This document shows positions 1 to 5,338 of a stretch of 6,754 nt of DNA, piece by piece. The stretch comes from Anaerolineales bacterium (lineage in GTDB: Bacteria > Chloroflexota > Anaerolineae > Epilineales > JAANWY01): positions 1 through 6,754 of the forward strand of contig JAANWY010000056.1 in NCBI GenBank assembly GCA_018263655.1. Direction: 5' to 3'. The position numbers and the translations under genes are program-made. The notes beneath the pieces were generated by a model. The model was given only the letters and a program-made list of their open reading frames with translations, was not told where the DNA came from and made no database searches. The first letter of the stretch is position 1; every line of letters begins with the position of its first letter.

Positions 1-43
1 CAGCACAGGGTTTCCTTCTGTCCGTGGGGACGTTTCTGGCCAT
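1..43 (-). CDS. Possible 5' end of a further gene, cut by the window edge
   Basis: An ATG at 43-41 opens a frame that stays open to the window edge (14 codons, beginning MARNVPTDRRKPCA). A GGAGAG motif lies a few bases upstream, a plausible ribosome binding site. It follows the isomerase-like gene on the same strand with a gap of about 56 bases, so it could be the next gene of the same transcript. Fourteen residues are too few to identify a family. It could equally be a chance open frame. Confidence 0.3.
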   Translation of the reverse strand, partial: MARNVPTDRRKPCA

Positions 44-90
44 CTGCTCTCCATCCACGGATGAATCTTGCGATGACCTGTTACATATAT

Positions 91-118
91 GTTCACTGTT
101 CACTGTTCACTGTTCACT
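91..118. repeat. Four-copy heptamer tandem repeat (GTTCACT)4
   Basis: Four perfect back-to-back copies of GTTCACT (AGTGAAC on the minus strand) occupy 91-118. The repeat covers the last codons and the stop (102-100) of the isomerase-like gene, which reads V-N-S-E-Q-stop inside it. Seven is not a multiple of three, so gain or loss of one copy would shift the frame at the extreme C-terminus. Heptamer arrays of this sort resemble the short tandemly repeated sequences known from cyanobacteria and other environmental bacteria; that link is by analogy only. Confidence 0.9.
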
Positions 119-1551
119 GGTATTTTCACAGGAGACACCAGATAGTCACGATAAGGTACCTTCTTCAGGATATCTATGCCGGCCCAGGCAGCCAGCTCGC
201 TGAAGACGTCGGTCCAGTCCCCTCGGGCCAGCGGATAGTGATGCTCCAAGCCGTAGTAGGCAATGGTCTCGATCAGGTCGGGGATGGACACCGGTTCGCC
301 CTTCATTTGGAGATTGCCCAGCCAACCCCGGCTGCCGGCATAGCCCTGCGACGGCCCCTCCACCACGTCGGCCGACATCAAGAGCAGCTTGTCGGCCGCT
401 TGCGAGAAACGGACGATGGTTGTCGGCCCAGGCGCAAACACCAGATCGGAGGAGACCCCGCTGCGGGGTGCCTCCGGCGGGCTGGCGCGATCCAGTGTGG
501 GGTGGTAGGTGAGCGCCTGGCCGGCTTCATCGGCCCAGCTCGCCGGCGATGGCCCGCAGTGCCACATCTGGACCAGCCCGTCCTCTTCGGCCAAGGCGAC
601 CAGATCGGTCATGGTGACGGGCGCGCGGCTGACGTAGTGGGCGGCCAGCATGCTGACCGCGCCGAGTACGTCTCCTTCGCAGGAGGCCGGCACCCCCGTC
701 TCATTGAGCGAACTGACGGCGGCACAGGGGCCAATGCCGGCCAGTTCGCTCTGGAACTCGGGCCAACAGCGAACACCCAGCGCGCTGTACGGCCCTTCGT
801 CGGCCAGGTCGCGCAGGGCCAGGTAGACGCGCCCCGTGCGCATCATCCAGTCGCCCGTTACCTGCACCTCGGCCGCGCGGGCCGTCATCGCTTGCACCAC
901 TTCAGCCACCTGGTTGTCGGCGAACTGGTCAATCCGACGGAACGCATCCTCCATCGGATGTTCTTCGATCTGTACCCCCAGTCGTTGTGCGATGGCCGGC
1001 GCATCGTAGCCCAGGTTGAGGAACGTGGGCGCCGCGCCGCCAATCAGGCCAATCTTCGTCTGGCTCAAGCGCTTGAGCGTTTCCAACGCGCGCACGGTGA
1101 TCTCCAGCCGGCGTCGGAAACGAGCGTCGGTTGCCGGGCCGAAGAACCACTTAAAAGGTAGATTTCGCTCCCGCAGGTGCAAGCGGATGATGGACGCGAA
1201 CAAGTTGAAGCCGGTCAAGGAGTTCAGCGGGATGTCTCCTTCGAACGACGGCTCCGGTAGGAACCACAGCCCCAGCCGCGCGTCCACACCGACCAGGGGC
1301 AGGATGACGTCGCCCATCGAAAACGAGCTGGCTTGGATGAGCAGGAAGTCCACGCCGGCTGCATCGAACTCACGCGCAGCTTGCTCTGCCTCCTCGCGCG
1401 ACTTGACTCCTTCTTCGAGCGCGACCAGATCAAAATCGAGTGCCTCGGCGAGAGCGCGCATTTCGCCTTTGGATGTTTCGTAGACGCCCAATTCCGGTGC
1501 GTCGAAATTGGGAAAGTATGCACCAACTAGTCCGACCTTCAGGTTATCCAT
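100..1551 (-). CDS. L-fucose/L-arabinose isomerase family protein
   Basis: This 483-residue protein looks like a member of the FucI/AraA ketol-isomerase superfamily, cytosolic enzymes that interconvert aldoses and ketoses with a bound divalent metal. It has no signal peptide. The N-terminus (VGLVGAYFPNFD, about residues 6-17) is the first strand-loop of the Rossmann-like N-terminal domain. The C-terminal half holds the likely metal site: E284 in SLNETG, D294 in CEGDVLG, and H437/H438 in GLEHHYPLARGD, matching by hand the Glu/Asp/His ligands of FucI. H331 in MWHCGP is also typical. The length is close to AraA (about 500) and shorter than FucI (about 590). The substrate cannot be read from the sequence; L-fucose, L-arabinose, D-arabinose or another sugar are all possible. 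The start ATG at 1551 fits the family N-terminus, but its ribosome site is weak: a strong GGAGGG (1572-1567) is 16 bases away and better placed for a 6-codon frame that overlaps the start. Neighbouring genes support sugar catabolism. Confidence 0.8.
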   Translation of the reverse strand: MDNLKVGLVGAYFPNFDAPELGVYETSKGEMRALAEALDFDLVALEEGVKSREEAEQAAREFDAAGVDFLLIQASSFSMGDVILPLVGVDARLGLWFLPEPSFEGDIPLNSLTGFNLFASIIRLHLRERNLPFKWFFGPATDARFRRRLEITVRALETLKRLSQTKIGLIGGAAPTFLNLGYDAPAIAQRLGVQIEEHPMEDAFRRIDQFADNQVAEVVQAMTARAAEVQVTGDWMMRTGRVYLALRDLADEGPYSALGVRCWPEFQSELAGIGPCAAVSSLNETGVPASCEGDVLGAVSMLAAHYVSRAPVTMTDLVALAEEDGLVQMWHCGPSPASWADEAGQALTYHPTLDRASPPEAPRSGVSSDLVFAPGPTTIVRFSQAADKLLLMSADVVEGPSQGYAGSRGWLGNLQMKGEPVSIPDLIETIAYYGLEHHYPLARGDWTDVFSELAAWAGIDILKKVPYRDYLVSPVKIPVNSEQ

Positions 1552-1559
1552 TTTTCCAT
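1539..1559 (-). other. Six-codon minicistron (MEKWIT) overlapping the isomerase start
   Basis: An ATG at 1559-1557 follows GGAGG (1572-1568) by 8 bases, the ideal spacing. It opens a frame of six codons that ends in TGA at 1541-1539, eleven bases inside the isomerase-like gene and in a different frame. The isomerase ATG at 1551 has no comparably placed ribosome site. The arrangement could allow start by translational coupling or reinitiation. It may also simply be a poorly spaced native start. Confidence 0.3.
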
Positions 1560-1813
1560 CGTTTCACCCTCCAACCCTGTCTTGCGCAATCGCGATCTAT
1601 CTGCTTGCCGGACCCTTACAGCGCCTTACCCACTGCGCACTATCCCTCTCGCCTGAAGCGTTATTCTCTCTCGGTTGGATCCAGTTTCGGTCAGCGGGCC
1701 GGCTTCATGTGCTTGTTACGCGACGCCGTCCCGAATTTGAAGTTGCATAAGTTGCATCTACGTACTGAGGCAACAACCGATCATTCAACTGCGCTTGGTC
1801 TTGCTTGAGTGGG
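1552..1813. other. Intergenic region between isomerase gene and toxin remnant
   Basis: About 260 bases with no recognisable gene on either strand. It contains the isomerase leader with GGAGGG (1572-1567) and a perfect 9-base tandem duplication, AAGTTGCAT twice, at 1740-1757. I see no convincing -10/-35 pair and no hairpin followed by a T-run. Confidence 0.6.
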
Positions 1814-2063
1814 CTACTCCAAGCCAAACAGCTTCCGGAGACGGTTGCTGACCTGGGTTTGCAGACGGGGAGATAATTGACCCAATTCTCGTCTAATCAG
1901 AGTTGTTGTAGCTGTCATCAAACGATGTAACCGAAGTGTTGATGAAACACGCAATCCCGTTGAGGCAAATTCAGGATCTCTCGAATCGAATACAAGGTCT
2001 GTCGCTAATGGTTCGGCTGAAACGCGAGGGGAATGGAATAAGAACAACTCTATACTTCATCAT
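1814..2063 (-). pseudogene. PemK/MazF-type toxin, broken by an internal out-of-frame deletion
   Basis: The intact family is a ribosome-independent mRNA interferase of about 110 residues. Here the start and the end are in different frames. From ATG 2063 (overlapping the antitoxin stop) the frame reads MMKYRVVLIPFPS, the typical PemK/MazF first strand, then leaves homology and stops at 1973-1971. In the frame from 2047 down to the TAG at 1816-1814 comes the C-terminal part: RVSAEPLATDLV, then DPEFASTGLRVSSTLRLHRL, then LIRRELGQL and RLRKLFGLE. Homology passes from one frame to the other around 2030-2020. Against the usual family layout about 30 residues are missing, including the conserved Arg-Pro segment needed for RNA cleavage. 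A TTG at 2047 could give a 77-residue product, but it would lack the catalytic region. I infer a deletion of roughly 100 bases and an inactive toxin. The family is clear; the exact deletion size is estimated. Confidence 0.8.
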
Positions 2064-2292
2064 GGAAAGGCTCCCCGTCAGCCAATGAGTAGATGTCTTC
2101 CTCTGAGTCACTCAAGAAAGCGAAAGCCGGATTATGGACCGCTGCCCGCAGCCACTCCGTTTCATCCCATTCGTCACTGAGCGGGTACAAAACCAATATG
2201 CGCACACGCACCGGACCAGGAACGGGAAGCAAATCATCCAATTGAAGTTGATGATGCTCGTCAACTATCCCTGTCATTTCTATGGCTTTCAT
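2050..2292 (-). CDS. Antitoxin of a PemK/MazF-type toxin-antitoxin module
   Basis: This 80-residue protein begins MKAIEMTGIVDEHHQLQLDD and ends SDSEEDIYSLADGEPFHDEV. The N-terminal half is a short beta-rich MazE-like DNA-binding segment. The acidic C-terminal half (WLRAAVHNPAFAFL onward) is the toxin-binding tail typical of small antitoxins paired with PemK-like toxins in Chloroflexota and cyanobacteria. In an intact pair it would bind and neutralise the toxin and repress its own promoter. The frame runs further upstream, but homology begins at this ATG. An in-frame ATG at 2304, with GGAG four bases upstream, is an equally possible start and adds four residues (MEGT). The stop TAG (2052-2050) overlaps the toxin start at 2063. 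Codon use and size look normal, so it may still be made although the toxin is broken. A -10/-35 pair lies just upstream. Confidence 0.75.
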   Translation of the reverse strand: MKAIEMTGIVDEHHQLQLDDLLPVPGPVRVRILVLYPLSDEWDETEWLRAAVHNPAFAFLSDSEEDIYSLADGEPFHDEV

Positions 2293-2351
2293 TGTACCTT
2301 CCATTGCTCTCCACCTCTCTTGATCAAATCCGAAACTGTTTCTCTCACACC

Positions 2352-2380
2352 AGTATACTCTATTGCTCCTTCGTCTGCAA
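2352..2380 (-). promoter_or_regulatory. Candidate sigma70-type promoter for the antitoxin
   Basis: On the minus strand TTGCAG (2380-2375) is followed after exactly 17 bases by TATACT (2357-2352). The -10 matches TATAAT at 5/6; the -35 is weak, matching only the TTG. Transcription would start about 50 bases before the antitoxin ATG. Spacing and position make it credible, but it is read by eye only. Confidence 0.45.
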
Positions 2381-2441
2381 CACCATTTCACTGTTTGGTG
2401 ATGCGCCATTAGCGCAGACACGCAGCGTTCTGCACTAACAA

Positions 2442-4604
2442 CTATTCGATCAGAAGCGCCGTGCTGGCATAACCACCAAGCGTAACCTCAAAATGTAACC
2501 CATCCCAATCCAAGGTCGTGTCCAACGCTTTACCGGCAAAGAGGTCAGTGACTGCTGTCTTCTCGAGCACGACACGGAGGCACACTCGCGCCAGTGCCGC
2601 CTCTGGACCGTGGTTGATGAGGATGAACAGTCGCCGGCCCTCACATGTCAGCAAGTGTCCATCCAGCAGCGGGCCGCCCTCCACGCGAAAAGGACGCTCT
2701 ACGCCGGCCACCTCCGCCAAGTTAGCGAATACCCGGTGATGCTCCACGGCCTCCGGGTCCAGCGCAGCCACGTCGAAATGGGTCCCGAACAAGGTTGCAC
2801 GGCCCTCCCCGTGACGGTTCGCCGTGACGGCCGGCGCCCCGTGCGGGTAAGTGGCCAATACCCGCGCACCATCCTCCACAGCGAAATCCTGCCGGTGCCA
2901 GTGTCCCCTGAGCGACCCCGACACACCGTTGAACGTCTCTGTGTCTGCTTGCGGCATCAAGGTCACCACATCAGACTTGGCGATGCGCGTCTCCTTCACG
3001 CCGAACACCTCGGTCAAGCCACCTGGGCGCTCGTGCCAGTACCACGATTTCTCGTTGATCATACCACACTTGGCGAAGGCGGCCAAGGCTCCGCCTTCTG
3101 CGACAAAGTCAGCCACAGCCTGGGCGCATTCGGGCGTAACCAACATCATGAAAGGCATCAGCAAAAACCGATAGTGCTGGCCCTTGCCGCCGGCTAGCAA
3201 TTCCGGCGTGATGAACTCGACCGAGTAACCCTGCGACCAGTAAGCATAGTAGACGCCCTTGATAGCGTCAATCAACATCTCGCTAGCCCCCACCCCGACG
3301 CAGGCGATGGCATTCCTTTGATCAACCAGAATGCCAATTTGCGCGCGCGCCGGCTGGGCCTCCAAGAACAGCTCCTCGTGATCCTGCACGACTCGGTTGA
3401 TGCGAGCCGCTTCGTGATAGCGCTCTGTCGGTTCGCCATTGAGATCGACCAGCGCCCCCCAGTGAAGAGGCAGCGGGTCCCACTCCCGATAGCCCTGGTA
3501 GAGCAGCATCTTGGCCCCATGGGCGATGCTGTCCAGATCGTAGCGGCGGATGTCGCGGGCGGTGGTCGCGTGACTTGGCCCCAGCACCCACTCACCGATG
3601 GGACCGCTTTCGATTTCAGGGATCCAGAAGGGCTGGCCGGCGTGCAGGGCCGGCGACCGAGCGTAATCGAGCTGCAGCGAGGTAAAGAAAGGCTCGGTCT
3701 TGAAACGATCCACGGGGTATAAGTCGAACCCGAAAGCGTCGCAAGTGTCGGGATAGAGCCATGGGTCGAGGCCACGCACAACCCCGAGATCGTCGCGAAG
3801 TAGGTGCACCAGGTTGACCGTCGTCGGATGCACCGCATCGCTTTCCTTGATGATGTCATTCTGCCAGGCGATGAAGTCGGCGAAAGACTGATCGGTGTAC
3901 TGCCGCCAGTCGAGCCACGCGCCAGGCGATCCCCACGTGATGGGCGCACTGCGCGGCGGTCGTACCTGGGACCAATCGTGATAGCGATGGCGAGTGGGTG
4001 TGCACGCCCAGGCTTCACTCAACGCCTCTACGTCGCCGTACTTAGCCTGGAGCCACTCGCGGAAGCCGGCAGCCGTGTGGTCGCAGTAACAGTAGAGGTC
4101 CGGGGTGCCGGGCGTACGTTGGATCGCCGGATACCCAGGCTCGTTGTGAATCTGCCAACCGAAGAGGGTCGGGTGGTTGCCATAACGCTCCAGCAACATA
4201 CGCAGATAGCGCTCAGCCTCGGCACAAAATCCAGGATGGTGAATACAAGCCCAACCCCACATCGTGCCAGTCGGATAGGGCACACCGTCATGGGAGACGA
4301 CCTGCACGCCCGGATATTCGTCGAGCAGCCAGATGGGGGGACTGCCGGCGCCGGTTCCCAGCAGAACCCGCAACCCGTGCTGCCCACACAACTCGAAGAT
4401 GCGGTCCAGCCAACCGAAATCAAATTCCCCCTTCTTGGGCTCGATCCACTCCCAACTGGCGATGAGTTCGGCGGTGCGGATGGTGTTGAGGCCGGCTTCC
4501 GCCATCCGCGCGACATCTCTCACCCAATCGTCGGGCTCGTGGAACGGCGGGTAGTAGCTCGAGCCGATCGGAAAGAAATTAAGTTGTGATTGATCACTTG
4601 ACAT
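2442..4604 (-). CDS. GH42 family glycoside hydrolase (beta-galactosidase-like)
   Basis: This 720-residue protein is full length for GH42, retaining exo-glycosidases acting on beta-galactosides and, in some members, alpha-L-arabinopyranosides. The TIM barrel covers about residues 10-400, with YYPPFHEPDDW near the start, the acid/base E155 in WQIHNEPG and the nucleophile E330 in FWIPEIESGP. The trimerisation domain follows (about 421-640, from AQIGILVDQR), then a small beta C-terminal domain (about 645-720). There is no signal peptide, so the enzyme should be cytosolic. Two features differ from the classical Thermus A4 enzyme in my hand alignment. The conserved Arg-containing stretch before the zinc cysteine is TGTMWGWAC here. 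The zinc cluster keeps C120, C172 and C174 but has T177 in place of the last Cys. The sugar-binding Glu three residues before H381 also appears to be replaced. Specificity may therefore not be galactose. The ATG at 4604 has AGGAAG about six bases upstream. Confidence 0.9.
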   Translation of the reverse strand: MSSDQSQLNFFPIGSSYYPPFHEPDDWVRDVARMAEAGLNTIRTAELIASWEWIEPKKGEFDFGWLDRIFELCGQHGLRVLLGTGAGSPPIWLLDEYPGVQVVSHDGVPYPTGTMWGWACIHHPGFCAEAERYLRMLLERYGNHPTLFGWQIHNEPGYPAIQRTPGTPDLYCYCDHTAAGFREWLQAKYGDVEALSEAWACTPTRHRYHDWSQVRPPRSAPITWGSPGAWLDWRQYTDQSFADFIAWQNDIIKESDAVHPTTVNLVHLLRDDLGVVRGLDPWLYPDTCDAFGFDLYPVDRFKTEPFFTSLQLDYARSPALHAGQPFWIPEIESGPIGEWVLGPSHATTARDIRRYDLDSIAHGAKMLLYQGYREWDPLPLHWGALVDLNGEPTERYHEAARINRVVQDHEELFLEAQPARAQIGILVDQRNAIACVGVGASEMLIDAIKGVYYAYWSQGYSVEFITPELLAGGKGQHYRFLLMPFMMLVTPECAQAVADFVAEGGALAAFAKCGMINEKSWYWHERPGGLTEVFGVKETRIAKSDVVTLMPQADTETFNGVSGSLRGHWHRQDFAVEDGARVLATYPHGAPAVTANRHGEGRATLFGTHFDVAALDPEAVEHHRVFANLAEVAGVERPFRVEGGPLLDGHLLTCEGRRLFILINHGPEAALARVCLRVVLEKTAVTDLFAGKALDTTLDWDGLHFEVTLGGYASTALLIE

Positions 4605-4620
4605 ACGGACTTCCTACATC

Positions 4621-4662
4621 GTTACACAGAGCTACACGGAGAATTCACAGAGTTTCGCAGAG
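4621..4662. repeat. Left inverted-repeat arm of the GxxExxY unit
   Basis: On the plus strand it begins GTTACACAGAG and is made of loosely repeated 10-12 base units around A-C-R-C-R-G-A-G (ACACAGAG, TACACGGAG, TCACAGAG, CGCAGAG). It is the reverse complement of 5100-5141 at 36/42 positions. It lies in the leader of the GH42 gene, 17 bases upstream of its ATG. Confidence 0.85.
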
Positions 4663-4688
4663 AACAACTTCGTAGAGAACAACTACGT
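4659..4688. repeat. 15-bp tandem duplication over the GxxExxY stop codon
   Basis: Two adjacent 15-base copies, AGAGAACAACTTCGT (4659-4673) and AGAGAACAACTACGT (4674-4688), differ at one position. The second copy contains the stop codon (4685-4683) and last codon of the GxxExxY gene; the first continues directly from the left inverted arm. Confidence 0.8.
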
Positions 4689-5081
4689 CATTATGAAACG
4701 ACGGATGCCCTCTTTAAGCAACTTGACGTTGAAGTTAAGCAACAGACCGACTTTGCACCCAGAAAATCTCAGATACGACAGAACCTGGGCTTCGTGAACC
4801 GGTGTGATTTGCTCGACAACTTTTAATTCCACAATCACCTTCCGCTCCACGAGCAGATCAATACGGTATCCCTGATCCAGCCGGATTTCCTTGTAGACCA
4901 AGGGCAGGGGTTCTTGTGGTTGAACCGTCAGCCCTAGCTGTCGAAGCTCATAAGCCAAGCAAGCCTCGTAAGCTGACTCGAGCAAGCCTGGCCCCAGATG
5001 ACGGTGCACCTCAATCGCCGCCCCAATCACCTGGCCTGTTAACTTGTTCAGCTCAGTACGGCTGCCCTTACGATCTGTCAC
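4683..5081 (-). CDS. GxxExxY protein (PDDEXK_3 family)
   Basis: This 132-residue protein is full length for the GxxExxY family (PDDEXK_3). The name motif is G32-L-L-E35-S-A-Y38 in HLGPGLLESAYEACL. A PD-(D/E)XK nuclease-like core follows: D75 in GYRIDLLV, then E85-L-K87 in VIVELK, with Q99 in HEAQVLSYL and the family-typical NFN (116-118) near the end. These residues are consistent with a metal-dependent nuclease active site, but no biological role for the family is established to my knowledge. The start is GTG at 5081; GAGGG lies 8 bases upstream, within the degenerate end of the right repeat arm. The ATG-less start suits the family N-terminus (LNKLTGQVIGAAIEVHRHLG). The gene is alone between inverted repeats, with no partner gene in the unit. 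I am sure of the family, not of the function. Confidence 0.9.
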   Translation of the reverse strand: MTDRKGSRTELNKLTGQVIGAAIEVHRHLGPGLLESAYEACLAYELRQLGLTVQPQEPLPLVYKEIRLDQGYRIDLLVERKVIVELKVVEQITPVHEAQVLSYLRFSGCKVGLLLNFNVKLLKEGIRRFIMT

Positions 5082-5099
5082 CCTTCGTTCCCTCTATCC

Positions 5100-5141
5100 C
5101 TCTGTGTACCTCTGTGTCTTCTCCGTGTAACTCTGTGTAAC
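5100..5141. repeat. Right inverted-repeat arm of the GxxExxY unit
   Basis: Read on the minus strand from 5141 it begins GTTACACAGAG, the same as the left arm, and continues in the same 10-12 base units (TACACGGAG, ACACAGAG, ACACAGAG). Related degenerate units run on to about 5085 and supply the GAGGG ribosome site of the GxxExxY gene. Confidence 0.85.
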
Positions 5142-5158
5142 CCGATTAGTAGACTCCC

Positions 5159-5174
5159 CGATCTGATTAGATCG
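5159..5174. repeat. Short perfect inverted repeat beside the GxxExxY unit
   Basis: CGATCT and AGATCG flank a four-base spacer (GATT) at 5159-5174. It lies in the roughly 80 bases of unassigned sequence between the right arm of the GxxExxY unit and the point where the corrinoid gene loses homology. No T-run follows on either strand, so it is not a classical terminator. Confidence 0.5.
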
Positions 5175-5338
5175 TGATTCACAACTAGCGATACGTTCCG
5201 TCCCTCTCGCTCTTCCGATCTCGATAATCTCGACAGGTCGGGCGCCGGCGTCAAGCGCGGCTTCGACTGCCGCTCCAGTCTCGTCGGGCTGTAGGTCGAG
5301 CACGGCTTGTGCAATCGGGTTCATGAAATCGTCTCTCG

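Larger units (their letters stand above)
4621..5141. mobile_element. Compact GxxExxY unit bounded by 42-bp terminal inverted repeats
   Basis: A unit of 521 bp holds a single gene (GxxExxY, 4683-5081) between inverted arms at 4621-4662 and 5100-5141. The arms match at 36 of 42 positions, and 22 of the outer 23. There is no transposase and no obvious target-site duplication beside the arms. It lies between the truncated corrinoid gene and the GH42 gene, which suggests it is a later arrival. That it is mobile is my inference from the inverted arms and its position. The arms could instead be shared regulatory or repeat sequence. Confidence 0.55.

Noticed and set aside
91..118. Heptamer array as a CRISPR
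   Set aside because: Units are 7 bases with no spacers and no cas genes are nearby.
61..1161. Long open frame on the plus strand opposite the isomerase gene
   Set aside because: It is the mirror of a GC-rich real gene; the protein has no recognisable family and is rich in R, G, H and P, as antisense frames are.
1814..2047. The 77-residue frame from TTG 2047 as a small intact gene
   Set aside because: Its sequence is the C-terminal part of a PemK/MazF toxin, and the N-terminal strand of the same protein is present just upstream in another frame.
2402..2416. Hairpin TGCGC-catta-GCGCA downstream of the GH42 gene as a terminator
   Set aside because: The stem is only 5 bp and no T-run follows on the minus strand.
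3804..4589. 261-codon open frame on the plus strand inside the GH42 gene
   Set aside because: The minus-strand GH42 protein is complete with catalytic residues; the plus-strand frame has no ribosome site or family features.
4615..5147. Target-site duplication next to the GxxExxY unit
   Set aside because: The bases outside the two arms (TACATC on the left, CCGATT on the right) share no direct repeat.
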